IMG/VR virus record: IMGVR_UViG_3300020172_001010 | Span: 1-30,831 of that record | Source: a virus | Direction: 5' to 3' (one strand) | DNA length: 30,831 bases | Part shown: positions 19,474-27,950 of the stretch, in pieces | Layout of the letters: each line of letters opens with the position of its first letter | Numbering within the stretch: the stretch's first letter is position 1 | Notes under the pieces: model-generated | What the model was told of the DNA's origin: nothing | Database searches by the model: none | The model's input: only the letters and a program-made list of their open reading frames with translations | Translations under genes and position numbers: made by a program

Positions 19474-19535
19474 CAAATTTAATATTATCAATAATACCTT
19501 GTATAAACTATTTTCAATTTAGAACGATTCTAAAT
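19474..19535 (-). promoter_or_regulatory. Palindrome A4 and reverse-strand promoter
   Basis: ATTTAGAACGATTCTAAAT (19517-19535, perfect arms). On the reverse strand a TAAATTTG -7 box (19481 to 19474) starts 36 bases beyond the palindrome, the same geometry as A1-A3. The -33 position reads ATA, not TTG. It drives the 19449-18605 cassette with a leader of about 25 bases. The palindrome is shared with the divergent late promoter B2. Confidence 0.65.
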
Positions 19536-19542
19536 CATAATT

Positions 19543-19573
19543 TTGAATATTGCTAAAATTTTTAGTATTTTTG
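19543..19573 (+). promoter_or_regulatory. Late promoter with palindrome B2 (tail genes)
   Basis: TTG (19543-19545), 20-base spacer with CTAAAA-T-TTTTAG (19553-19565), TATTTTTG (19566-19573). Identical architecture to B1. The ATG at 19578 is four bases after the box, predicting a leaderless message. A4 sits 7 bases upstream of TTG. Confidence 0.75.
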
Positions 19574-19577
19574 TGTT

Positions 19578-20021
19578 ATGAAAGATTGCGTAGAGATTTT
19601 ACAACAAAAGTATTATGAAGCCCTTAACGGGGTTTTATCTTACAATGGTGTAACTATACCAGTTTATGATAGTTCTTCGATTCCTGCCGATGCTTTGCAG
19701 CCCTATGTACTTTTATCCGATGTATTTGCAACGGAGTTAGGCGAGGGTAGTAAATCAAGTTACGGACAAGAGGTAATTTTTGAGTGTAGAGTAGTAACGA
19801 AATACTTAAACGCTTTTGGAGGTAAAAAACAAGCGAGTAACATCGCTGACCAAATTATCCAAAGAATAAGAACACGACAAGCAGGATATTTAGACTTAAG
19901 CCCTGATTTTTATATGATAAAATCGGAGTTGGAAAGTACAAATACTTTAGAGGAATTGGTTTCTGATGGGGTATTAATAAGTAGAATAATAAGATTTAAT
20001 CACACAATTCAAGAAGTTTAA
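19578..20021 (+). CDS. Tail completion/terminator protein (DUF3168-like)
   Basis: 147 residues. Pattern GVTIPVYDSSSIPADALQPYVLLSDVFATEL... then FECRVVTKYLNAFGGKKQASNIADQIIQRIRTR and a final FNHTIQEV fits the DUF3168/gp10-gpU-like tail terminator group that caps the tail tube for joining to the head. It precedes the major tail protein, as usual. It is the first gene of the tail operon. Confidence 0.72.
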   Translation: MKDCVEILQQKYYEALNGVLSYNGVTIPVYDSSSIPADALQPYVLLSDVFATELGEGSKSSYGQEVIFECRVVTKYLNAFGGKKQASNIADQIIQRIRTRQAGYLDLSPDFYMIKSELESTNTLEELVSDGVLISRIIRFNHTIQEV

Positions 20022-20040
20022 CAATTTAAAATAAAAGAAT

Positions 20041-20445
20041 ATGGCTGTATTTAATGGCGATTTAATGGTAATCAAGGTTGGCACAACAGTAGTTGCAGAG
20101 CTAACTAATTGCGAGTTGACGGCATCAACTAATATGTTCGAAATTACGAGCAAAGATAGTGGTGGAATGAAAGAAATTTTAGCAGGTAACTCTGAATGGA
20201 GTGCAACGGCTGATATCAATGTAGATTTCATTTCAAGTAATTGGGATGCTGCAGATATGTGGGCTGCTTGGAGTGCTAAAACTGCTTTGTCAATCACAAT
20301 CACAAATGGAGTAATTGGAGATAAACAATTTGTAGGAACTGCTTATGTTGATAACGTAACTTACACTGGACCTCAAGGGGATAAAGCAAGTGGTACGGTA
20401 TCATTCGCAGGAACTGGAGCATTAACAATTTCTACTATTGCATAA
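20041..20445 (+). CDS. Major tail protein (tail tube, TP901-1-like)
   Basis: 134 residues. Pattern MAVFNGDLMVIKVGTTVVAELTNCELTASTNMFEITSKDSGGMKEILAGNSEWSATADINVDF is typical of the TP901-1-like major tail protein family: a beta-sandwich that stacks into the tube. It precedes the tail chaperone and tape-measure genes, which confirms the role. TAATG junction with the chaperone. Confidence 0.85.
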   Translation: MAVFNGDLMVIKVGTTVVAELTNCELTASTNMFEITSKDSGGMKEILAGNSEWSATADINVDFISSNWDAADMWAAWSAKTALSITITNGVIGDKQFVGTAYVDNVTYTGPQGDKASGTVSFAGTGALTISTIA

Positions 20446-20813
20446 TGGCAGGAACAATCGAGATTAAACTTGGAAACGAAGTAAGAGGGTTACGTTTTGG
20501 TAATTATGCCTTAATGACTTATAACTCTCTTACAAATACTGATGCTTTATCGGTAAAAGAATTAGATGAAACATACCAATACATTGACTTTGTAAGGGAT
20601 ATTGTTTTTTGTGGTTTAAAGGGTTGGTATAAAGTTAATGGTAAGTTATGCGACTTTACTCTTAACGATGTAACTGAATGGGTTGATTCAATGGACTTCA
20701 ATAACATCAAATTAATTGTTGATGAATGGACTGCTTCAATTCAATCAAGTGAGATGATAAAGCAAGGTATAGAAGCATTGAATACTGGCGAAAGTGAAGT
20801 AAAAAAAAAATAA
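20445..20813 (+). CDS. Tail assembly chaperone G-type protein
   Basis: 122 residues ending ESEVKKK at a TAA. Position between major tail protein and tape measure, plus a 10-A run right before its stop, identifies it as the short form of the G/GT tail chaperone pair. The chaperone binds the tape measure before the tube polymerises around it. Expected ratio is excess short form and a small amount of frameshifted long form. Confidence 0.8.
   Translation: MAGTIEIKLGNEVRGLRFGNYALMTYNSLTNTDALSVKELDETYQYIDFVRDIVFCGLKGWYKVNGKLCDFTLNDVTEWVDSMDFNNIKLIVDEWTASIQSSEMIKQGIEALNTGESEVKKK
20801..20810 (+). other. A10 slippery site for -1 frameshift
   Basis: Ten A residues directly before the TAA of the short chaperone. 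Shifting by -1 within AAA AAA AAA moves ribosomes to a frame that is open as ITWCDIYDQAISEIGLNPD to 21151. Polymerase slippage on the A-run would give the same product. Confidence 0.75.
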
Positions 20814-21151
20814 CTTGGTGTGATATTTACGACCAAGCTATATCTGAAATCGGATTAAACCCTGATGAATTTGAGGATATGACTTGGTCAAACTACCAGA
20901 GGGTTGTTATACATCATTACAAGCAAGAAGCTAAAGAATGGGATAGAACAAGGGTTTTAGCATCATTGATATTAAACACCAATGTAGGTAAAGCACATCA
21001 AAAAACGCCAATGCAGTTAATCCCTTTATGGATTGATAAATTTGGTAGAAAACGAAAAGGGATAACCGAAGCAGACCGAGATAGAATATTAGCATCATTA
21101 AAAAGAACAGAGGAAAATGAAAGAGGAATTAATAGTATCCCTATCGGCTGA
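20810..21151 (+). CDS. Frameshift-encoded T segment of tail chaperone
   Basis: 113 residues in the -1 frame after the A-run (ITWCDIYDQAISEIGLNPDEFEDMTWSNYQRVVIHHYKQEAKEWDRTR...). An internal ATG at 20879 would give a 90-residue product, but the in-frame upstream extension to the slippery run, the position, and the T-domain-like pattern favour expression as a fusion of about 235 residues with the G-type protein. It overlaps the tape-measure gene by 35 bases. Confidence 0.75.
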   Translation: MTWCDIYDQAISEIGLNPDEFEDMTWSNYQRVVIHHYKQEAKEWDRTRVLASLILNTNVGKAHQKTPMQLIPLWIDKFGRKRKGITEADRDRILASLKRTEENERGINSIPIG

Positions 21152-23075
21152 CATAAAAGATTTAAAAGCCAACCTTGATAAAGCTACTAATACTATTAAA
21201 GGTTTCTCTGATAAATCTGGTAATGTAGTAAAAGAATCCTCTGATAGTTTCGGTCAATTAGGAGGTGCAGCGAATAAGTTAGGAGGAATGTTAGCAGGTG
21301 CATTTGCAGTTGGTAGTATTATTTCATTTGGCAAATCTGTAATTGATACTACTGCAGAATTTCAAAAATTTGAAGCAGTATTAAGTAATACATTAGGTAG
21401 TAATTCTGCTGCTCAAATGGCAATGGATTCTATTGTTGAATTCGCAAGTAAAACACCTTTTCAGGTTAATGAATTAACAGGAGCATTTGTTAAATTAGCA
21501 AATCAAGGGTTTAAACCTACTATGGATGAGATGAAATCTTTAGGAGATTTGGCAGCATCTACAGGTAAATCATTTGACCAATTAGCAGAGGGTATATTAG
21601 ATGCACAAACTGGAGAGTTTGAAAGACTTAAAGAGTTTGGTATCAAGGCAAAGGATATGGGCGATAAAGTCCAATTTACATTTAAAGGAGTAAAGACAGA
21701 AGTTGATAAAACTTCAGATGCAATGAAAAACTACATTGTATCATTAGGTAATGCCAATGGTGTTACAGGTGCAATGGATAAAATATCTAAAACATTAGGT
21801 GGTCAATTATCTAACTTATCGGATAATTGGACTACGTTAATGAAAAATTTAGGGGATAGTAATACGGGAGTAATGAGTAAAACCGTAGACTACCTAAACC
21901 AAATGCTTGGAGCGATTAATAAGATAGGTAAAGCAGATAATTTAACATCGAAGTTAGGAATAGACCAAAGGGGTAAGAGTTGGACTGAAGTTCCATTTTC
22001 AGAAATGATTAATCTTATTGGAGGTGTTACGGTTGGACAAGCAGAAAATTTAAAACTTGCTGAAACTTATGATGCTTTAGGTAAGAAGATTCAAGATGCA
22101 AGTACATCAGTTGTTAAATTACAAAATTTAGGTTTAATATTTACACAACAAAGAAATGCATTAAGTAAAGAAAACCCTGAATGGACTATTTATAACCAAA
22201 GGATTAAAGATGCAGGAGAAGCATTAAACGCTTTAAATATTGAAAGGCAAAAAACAAAAGATACAAAAGGTAGTGCTATTGTAGTTAATACTAACTCGTT
22301 AGCATTTGCGACTGCAGAAGTAAAAAGGCTTAATGATGAAATCTTTAAAACAAATGTAGGTACAAGTAGATATGATAAATTAAATAAGGAATTAGATATA
22401 GCTATAGCCAAGTTAAAAGAATTAGAGCATCAAGCATTAGTATCAAGAATTGGTAAGGATATTACACAAGGACCAACAATGGATGAGCAGTTTGCAAGGT
22501 CTACAGAAGTAGATTTAAGTTCATTACAACCTGCAGTAAAAGAGGTAAACGATTTACAAGCAGGGTTAAACCTTGTATTAGACCAATCTAAAGAATTAGA
22601 GGTTATTGGTGGGGTAATGTTTACACCAATGCAAAATGGTATAGAAGCCATTAAGACGCAAACAAGTGAATTTAGTATGGTACTAACAGAAATGTTTAGT
22701 TCATTTGCTATGGGTGCAACTGCAGCGTTTGAAAGTGCAATAAGTGGTACACAAACCTTTGCACAAGCATTTGGGCAAATGATAAAAAGTATGATTGTTA
22801 AACTTGCTGCAGCGTTGGCAGTAGCAGCACTTCTTGCCATTGCAGTAACTATTGCTACTGCAGGAACAAACACAATAGGTGGTAAGGTAATGGGATTTAA
22901 AGAGATATTTGCTTTAACAAGTGGCATAAATTTAGGGAGTGGTGGTGGTGCTAAACGAGTTAACACTGGAGTAACCAACACAGGAATAGGTGGCTCTGTA
23001 GATTTTGAGATAAGAGGAGATAAATTATACGGTGTATTGCAAAATTATCAAGGCAGATTAGATAAGTTAGTATAA
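21117..23075 (+). CDS. Tape measure protein
   Basis: 652 residues. The N-terminal 200 residues match the tape-measure core (LANLDKATNTIKGFSDKSG; KFEAVLSNTLGSNSAAQMAMDSIVEFASKTPFQVNELTGAFVKLANQGF). A long helical middle follows, and a hydrophobic segment lies near 560-582 (LAAALAVAALLAIAVTIATAG). Length of the protein sets tail length, so the tail should be short to medium for a siphovirus, about 100 nm by the usual 0.15 nm per residue rule. It lies right after the frameshifted chaperone. Confidence 0.9.
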   Translation: MKEELIVSLSADIKDLKANLDKATNTIKGFSDKSGNVVKESSDSFGQLGGAANKLGGMLAGAFAVGSIISFGKSVIDTTAEFQKFEAVLSNTLGSNSAAQMAMDSIVEFASKTPFQVNELTGAFVKLANQGFKPTMDEMKSLGDLAASTGKSFDQLAEGILDAQTGEFERLKEFGIKAKDMGDKVQFTFKGVKTEVDKTSDAMKNYIVSLGNANGVTGAMDKISKTLGGQLSNLSDNWTTLMKNLGDSNTGVMSKTVDYLNQMLGAINKIGKADNLTSKLGIDQRGKSWTEVPFSEMINLIGGVTVGQAENLKLAETYDALGKKIQDASTSVVKLQNLGLIFTQQRNALSKENPEWTIYNQRIKDAGEALNALNIERQKTKDTKGSAIVVNTNSLAFATAEVKRLNDEIFKTNVGTSRYDKLNKELDIAIAKLKELEHQALVSRIGKDITQGPTMDEQFARSTEVDLSSLQPAVKEVNDLQAGLNLVLDQSKELEVIGGVMFTPMQNGIEAIKTQTSEFSMVLTEMFSSFAMGATAAFESAISGTQTFAQAFGQMIKSMIVKLAAALAVAALLAIAVTIATAGTNTIGGKVMGFKEIFALTSGINLGSGGGAKRVNTGVTNTGIGGSVDFEIRGDKLYGVLQNYQGRLDKLV

Positions 23076-25294
23076 TGGTTTATAACGATAAATACTTTTT
23101 AGAATTTGATACTTTAAAAACTGCTGATGCTGAAATAAAGTATTATAGAGTACTATTCTCTAAAAAAGAAGATACTGCTATTACTTATCCATTAGTAGAA
23201 ATGCAAGGCTCTAATGCTCCATTTGTACTAACTTATAGAAGTGCAGAAGATAACGCATTTAGCCCTATTAAAACAAGTTCAGCAGAGATAAATATATTCT
23301 ACCCATTAAATGCTGCATCTGATATACCAACACCTACAACTTTTTTTGATGCTACATTAGAATATAATTGGAGGGTTCAACTATTCGAGATAACTGATAA
23401 CGGAGCGACAAGCACATTAAAGTGGCAAGGTTTTTTAATTAATTCTGATATTCAGTATGAGTGGCAAGATGCTTACTATTATCGTTTAACTGCAACAGAT
23501 AACCTTTCGGTATTAAAGGATAAAAAATATACTGCTGATGATGCTTTTAGATGCCCAACATACGACCCAATAACGGGAATACAAGTAAAGGATTTTATTA
23601 TTGAGTTAGTAAACTTTGCAGGTAATCTTATTAATTATAAGATGGCTTGGAATTTATACAACGATACAACAGAGATACGATTAGATGATATTTACACTTC
23701 AAAATATAATGGAGTAGATTGGGCTACATACCAACCAAGAAATGTAAACGATTTACTAAAGAATTTATTAGAAAGTATTGGAGCAATTTTATATTTAGAC
23801 AATAACGATTGCTCTTGGACTGTTTTAAATGTTTCAGAGGTTGGAACAAGAACTGGTAATTTAGTACCATACGATTTATACGACTATGCGACTACTTATA
23901 TTTCATCAGGAGATATAAACCTAAATTCAAGTATTAATACAGGTGGAACGGATTTAGTATGGAGAGATACAAATCAAATTGTAACACTAAATAAGCCTTA
24001 TGGTAGAGTTCAATTTAAACATAAATATATTGCTAAAAACTTACTTGCTAATTATGGATTTGGGCAGGATTTAAGCCATACGGATTGGTATGATGTAGGT
24101 ACATTTATAAGTGCAGTAGATGCAACGGCATATAGAAGAACTGGTATAAACTACGATAAAAATTTAATTGATATTAATTCAAGTGAAAGCAAAGCAGGTT
24201 CAGTAGATATATCAAATTATTTTAAACAAGATATTAACTTATATGATAGCCCCGTAGTAAGTGTATTAGGGATGGCTGACTTTTGGGCTATATATATTGA
24301 AATGGATACTTGGCAAATTCCAGAAGCAAACTCAGTAGGTGAGGGGTTTAATTATCAACTTGTAAAGTACAGAACATCACAAAATTATACTTATGATTTC
24401 TCAACACAAGCACAAATAGATATTGGTGGTAGCTTTCAAAGTAACAATACGGGGAGGATACCAGTATTTGCACAAAAAAGTCCATTTGTAAAAGTAAAGA
24501 CATTTACTCAATATTTCCCTATTGAAAATCAAAACCCTACATATAGTTTAAGATTTTTAAAATATAGATACGACCCTGCGACCAGTTCAAGTGGGGGTTA
24601 TTATGTTGATAATGTTAGGTTTTGTATAACTCCATTTATGTATAAGACTGTTGAAGAATTAGGATTTATAGCAACACTATATCCTGAAAGAGCAACACTT
24701 GAAAAACAATCTTATTTTCACGGAGGTATTAATGATTCAGATTGGTATGTATTCGAGGGTGCTTTAGGGCTTAAAGATGGTGGTACAAATACTTTTTATT
24801 GTAATGCTTTATGGAATAGGCATTTTGATGACCATACAGAGTTAAACTACAACTACCTTAATGCAATAGTAGCAAAAGAAATATTATCATTTTATAGGGG
24901 TATTTCTCGCAAGATGGTGGGTAATATTTATGGCGAAGATATTTCTTACCCTAAATACTTTGAGGTGCAAGGTTCATCAAGTGTAGGTATCTATTCAGAT
25001 GTTTACGGTGCATTTGAGGCACGAGTACTGGCAGATGGTGGGACAATAGAAGATACTACTTGTGGCTCTGACTTTTTAAGGGAGTTTTACGATATACCTG
25101 CAAAATTCTTAATGGTAGAAGCTACATTCGATTATAGAAATAGTACGACAAGTGTAAACATTCACGAAGATTTAACAAATACGATAGAAACAAACTTTGA
25201 GGCAGGGTTCGGTGGGTTTACTTTTGGTAACGGAATATTCCCTCAACAATTTGGTAGTACAACGAGTGGGCAATTAGAAGTAACAACGGGGTAA
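23075..25294 (+). CDS. Tail tip / distal tail baseplate protein
   Basis: 739 residues directly after the tape measure. It opens MVYNDKYFLEFDTLKTADAEIKYYRVLFSKKED and is beta-rich, with many aromatic residues, which fits a Dit/Tal-type hub that binds the tape measure end and carries fibres. The ends of the sequence (GFGGFTFGNGIFPQQFGSTTSG) are Gly-rich. No peptidase or endolysin motif seen. Similar large proteins of Bacteroidota siphoviruses occupy this position; individual domains cannot be named with certainty. Confidence 0.65.
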   Translation: MVYNDKYFLEFDTLKTADAEIKYYRVLFSKKEDTAITYPLVEMQGSNAPFVLTYRSAEDNAFSPIKTSSAEINIFYPLNAASDIPTPTTFFDATLEYNWRVQLFEITDNGATSTLKWQGFLINSDIQYEWQDAYYYRLTATDNLSVLKDKKYTADDAFRCPTYDPITGIQVKDFIIELVNFAGNLINYKMAWNLYNDTTEIRLDDIYTSKYNGVDWATYQPRNVNDLLKNLLESIGAILYLDNNDCSWTVLNVSEVGTRTGNLVPYDLYDYATTYISSGDINLNSSINTGGTDLVWRDTNQIVTLNKPYGRVQFKHKYIAKNLLANYGFGQDLSHTDWYDVGTFISAVDATAYRRTGINYDKNLIDINSSESKAGSVDISNYFKQDINLYDSPVVSVLGMADFWAIYIEMDTWQIPEANSVGEGFNYQLVKYRTSQNYTYDFSTQAQIDIGGSFQSNNTGRIPVFAQKSPFVKVKTFTQYFPIENQNPTYSLRFLKYRYDPATSSSGGYYVDNVRFCITPFMYKTVEELGFIATLYPERATLEKQSYFHGGINDSDWYVFEGALGLKDGGTNTFYCNALWNRHFDDHTELNYNYLNAIVAKEILSFYRGISRKMVGNIYGEDISYPKYFEVQGSSSVGIYSDVYGAFEARVLADGGTIEDTTCGSDFLREFYDIPAKFLMVEATFDYRNSTTSVNIHEDLTNTIETNFEAGFGGFTFGNGIFPQQFGSTTSGQLEVTTG

Positions 25295-25304
25295 AAAGAT
25301 AATT

Positions 25305-25335
25305 TTGTAAAATGCTAAAAATATTAGTATTTTTG
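25305..25335 (+). promoter_or_regulatory. Late promoter with palindrome B3 (protease-capsid)
   Basis: TTG (25305-25307), 20-base spacer with CTAAAAATATTAG (25315-25327; 5 of 6 arm pairs), TATTTTTG (25328-25335). The leader holds AAAGGAG ending two bases before the ATG at 25351, unusually close for a ribosome site. Confidence 0.7.
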
Positions 25336-25350
25336 TGTAAATAAAGGAGT

Positions 25351-26049
25351 ATGCAGTTTAAACAAGTATCACACGAGATAAAAGAGTTAGATGATGCCAA
25401 AGGTATTGTTGTGGCTTATGCAAGTGTTTACAATAACATAGATGCTGATAAGGAAAGAATCGTACAAGGTGCTTTCACAAAGACTATACAAGAGAATCAG
25501 AAACGTATCAGAGTACTAAAAGACCATAACCCAACAATAGGGTTAGGAGTGCCTTTAGAGATTAATGGTAATGACCCTTACGGATTACTTACTACTACTC
25601 AATTTAACCTTAAAAAAGAGGTTTCGAGAGATATGTACGAAGATATTAAGTTATTCCTTGCGAATGGCTTAAATGCTGAATTAAGTATCGGATTTCAAAC
25701 AATTAAGAGCATCGAAGAACAAACAGACGAGGAAAATGAAGTAGAAACGATTACAGAGGTTAAACTTTGGGAATACTCGTTTTTATCGAATTGGGCAGCG
25801 AATGATAGAGCAATCGTTCAAGATGTAAAGAATAAAAAACAGAGTGCTATGGATTTATTGGTAAGTATGTACAATTTACCTTATTCAGATAGCCGATTAA
25901 AAGCAGTAGAATCATTACTATTATCACTTGAAAATGAGCCGTTAGAAGCTAACACTCCAATTTTAGAGCCGATAAATGAAACGGATGCACAAGCAAAAGA
26001 ATTATTTAACTATTTATTATTAAAAGGAGTATTAAAAAATGGAAATTAA
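25351..26049 (+). CDS. Prohead protease (HK97 gp4-like, S78)
   Basis: 232 residues. Catalytic His59 (KDHNP), Ser112 (ELSIGF) and Glu141 (LWEYSFL) appear with spacing close to HK97 gp4 (His65, Ser115, Glu148). The enzyme cleaves the scaffold part of the capsid protein inside the prohead. It is the first gene after B3 and overlaps the capsid gene by 11 bases. The C-terminal 60 residues are low in motif content and probably target the protease for incorporation. Confidence 0.88.
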   Translation: MQFKQVSHEIKELDDAKGIVVAYASVYNNIDADKERIVQGAFTKTIQENQKRIRVLKDHNPTIGLGVPLEINGNDPYGLLTTTQFNLKKEVSRDMYEDIKLFLANGLNAELSIGFQTIKSIEEQTDEENEVETITEVKLWEYSFLSNWAANDRAIVQDVKNKKQSAMDLLVSMYNLPYSDSRLKAVESLLLSLENEPLEANTPILEPINETDAQAKELFNYLLLKGVLKNGN

Positions 26050-27187
26050 AGACGTAGTTGATGCAGTAGCATCACAAATCGAAACGAAGTCAGTAGAGTT
26101 CGATTCAAAAGTAAACGCAGTTAAGACTGACGTTAACGCAAAATTAGAAGAAAAATCAGTAGAGATTGAAAACCTTAAAGGTCAAATCACTAAAATTACT
26201 GAAAGAGCAGATGAGTTAGATGCTTTAGTTGCTAAAGGTAAATCTACTAAAGTAGAAACTAAATCTTTTGGCGAAGCATTAGCAGACGCTGCTGACAATG
26301 AAATGGGTAACATCGAAAAGGCGTTAAAGTCGCAAGGTGGTTCTCATACAATCCAATTAAAAACAGTAGGTAATATGTTACTTTCATCTTCATTAACTGG
26401 AGATTCAGTAGCAAGTTACTCTAATCGTCAAGCAATTTTACCTGCACAAGCATTGAACTTTAGAGATTTAGTTCCTTCAGTTTCGAGTGCAACAGGTACT
26501 TATGTACAATATCGTGAAACTGGTTCAGAGGGTTCTATTTCTGCTCAAACAGAGGGTTCTTCTAAAACACAAATTGACTACGATTTAACAGAGGTTAAGA
26601 CCGTAAACGCATACATTGCAGGTTACGCTACTTACTCAAAACAATTTGCTAAATCATTACCTTTTATGCAAGGTACATTGTCAAGAATGTTGTTAAGAGA
26701 TTTCTTCAAAGCAGAGAACGCTTCTTTCTTCTCAACTGTTTCAGGTGCTGCAACTGGTGTTACAACTATGACTGCAACTAATGATGTTGAGCAAATTGTT
26801 GAGTTAATTGCAAACACTAAAAATGCAAACTATAACGCATCATTCGCTTTAGTTAGCCCATCACAAATGGCACGTTTAATTATCGCTACATTTGCTAAAG
26901 GTTACTACGCAGGTGCAGGTGCTATTATCTTAAATGGTGCAGGTGGTGTTACAATTTGGGGTACTCCAGTATTAGAGGCTTCTTGGGTAACTGATGACAA
27001 AGTATTAATCATCGACAGAGATTTCATCGAAAGAGTTGAAGTTGAAGGATTAAATGTAACATTCTCTTACGAAAATGGAACTAATTTTGTACAAAACCTC
27101 GTAACGGCCCGCGTTGAATGTTACGAAAATATAAACCTCATGATGCCAGCATCAGCGATATATGCTGACCTTGGGAATGTCATCTAA
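26039..27187 (+). CDS. Major capsid protein (HK97 fold)
   Basis: 382 residues. The N-terminal about 95 residues are a charged coiled coil (ASQIETKSVEFDSKVNAVKTDVNAKLEEKSVEIENLKGQ), the delta/scaffold domain to be removed by the protease. From about 130 on comes the HK97 capsid fold (SNRQAILPAQALNFRDLVPSVSSATGTYVQYRE; FALVSPSQMARLIIATFAKG; VWGTPVLEASWVTDDKVLI-type end). The last 27 codons use unusual codons (CTC, GCC CGC, GTC ATC) in contrast with the TTA/AGA/GCA-rich rest. A strong terminator follows, which would favour high expression of this unit alone. Confidence 0.92.
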   Translation: MEIKDVVDAVASQIETKSVEFDSKVNAVKTDVNAKLEEKSVEIENLKGQITKITERADELDALVAKGKSTKVETKSFGEALADAADNEMGNIEKALKSQGGSHTIQLKTVGNMLLSSSLTGDSVASYSNRQAILPAQALNFRDLVPSVSSATGTYVQYRETGSEGSISAQTEGSSKTQIDYDLTEVKTVNAYIAGYATYSKQFAKSLPFMQGTLSRMLLRDFFKAENASFFSTVSGAATGVTTMTATNDVEQIVELIANTKNANYNASFALVSPSQMARLIIATFAKGYYAGAGAIILNGAGGVTIWGTPVLEASWVTDDKVLIIDRDFIERVEVEGLNVTFSYENGTNFVQNLVTARVECYENINLMMPASAIYADLGNVI

Positions 27188-27222
27188 GAAGTAATTGATT
27201 ATCAATTAGTTAAAGCAAATAT

Positions 27223-27258
27223 AAGGTGGGTACTTAACTGTATCCACCTTTGTTTTTT
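27223..27258 (+). terminator. Intrinsic terminator after capsid gene
   Basis: AAGGTGGGTAC (27223-27233) pairs with GTATCCACCTT (27240-27250), 11 pairs including one G-T, 6-base loop, then TGTTTTTT. The strongest terminator of the window; it isolates the protease-capsid unit. Confidence 0.88.
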
Positions 27259-27280
27259 ATATGATTTTTTTGTAAATTTG
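27250..27280 (+). promoter_or_regulatory. Promoter of GIY-YIG gene
   Basis: TTG (27250-27252), 20 bases, TAAATTTG (27273-27280). The -33 box lies within the terminator tail. Leader of about 17 bases to the ATG at 27302. Confidence 0.6.
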
Positions 27281-27301
27281 TAATGCTTTAATTAATATAA
27301 T

Positions 27302-27919
27302 ATGATAGGGATATATAAAATCACTTCTCCAAGTGGTAGAATCTATATAGGTCAAAGTATAGATATAAATAAAAGGTTTAGAAAGTATTATAATCTTAAA
27401 TGTACCCAACAACCTAAACTATATCACTCACTATGTAAGTACGGAGTAGATGCTCATAAATTCGAGGTTATTGAAGAATGTACACAAGAGCAATTAAACA
27501 ATAGAGAAAGGTATTACCAAGAGTTTTTTAATTCAGTAGAAACTGGTCTAAATTTACTTTATGTAAAATCAGAGCATTTTAATGGTAGGCATAGTGAAGA
27601 AAGTAAAAAGAAAATTAGTGATGGGTTAAAAGGTAAGCCAATTCACGAAAATACAAGATTAGCACTTATAGAATCAAATAAGAATAGGGTAATATCAGAA
27701 GCGACAAAAGAGAAACATAGAATAAACGGAACTGGTAAAAAGGCATCAGAAGAAACCAAAGAAAAACAACGACTAAAGAGATTAGGCAGTAAGCGTTCCG
27801 AAGAAACAAAACGCAAAATGTCTGAATCTGCAAAAAGAGTAATTAAAAAGCCTATTAGCGAAGAAACTCGTATTAAAATGTCAATAGCACAATTAAAGAG
27901 GTTTTCTAAAGAATACTAA
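27302..27919 (+). CDS. GIY-YIG homing endonuclease with NUMOD3 repeats
   Basis: 205 residues. GIY (3-5) and YIG (15-17), Arg25 (INKRFRK) and Glu69 (NNRERYY) are the catalytic elements of GIY-YIG nucleases. The C-terminal half is a run of NUMOD3 DNA-binding modules (HSEESKKKISDGLKGK; SEATKEKHRINGTGKK; SEETKEKQRLKRLGSK; SEETKRKMSESAKR; SEETRIKMSIAQLKR). It stands between the capsid terminator and the 27951 operon, with its own promoter. The nearest edge of the capsid gene is altered in codon use, which suggests the intended cutting site or a transferred flank. Confidence 0.92.
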   Translation: MIGIYKITSPSGRIYIGQSIDINKRFRKYYNLKCTQQPKLYHSLCKYGVDAHKFEVIEECTQEQLNNRERYYQEFFNSVETGLNLLYVKSEHFNGRHSEESKKKISDGLKGKPIHENTRLALIESNKNRVISEATKEKHRINGTGKKASEETKEKQRLKRLGSKRSEETKRKMSESAKRVIKKPISEETRIKMSIAQLKRFSKEY

Positions 27920-27946
27920 AACTTTTAGCAATTATTTGTATATTTG
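27916..27946 (+). promoter_or_regulatory. Promoter with palindrome B4
   Basis: CTAAAA-C-TTTTAG (27916-27928) and TATATTTG (27939-27946); ATG at 27951 four bases later. Unlike B1-B3, the palindrome ends 10 bases before the -7 box and there is no TTG at -33, so the geometry differs. The palindrome overlaps the stop codon of the endonuclease gene. Confidence 0.5.
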
Positions 27947-27950
27947 TATT

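Noticed and set aside
22430-22981. Reverse-strand open frame of 183 codons inside the tape-measure gene
   Set aside because: It is the antisense of a well-supported gene, has hydrophobic low-complexity content typical of antisense of helical Ala/Thr-rich coding sequence, and has no promoter box.
27916-27928. Palindrome B4 read as a terminator of the GIY-YIG gene
   Set aside because: Only 6 A/T-rich pairs around one base and no U-run; it fits the B motif family better.
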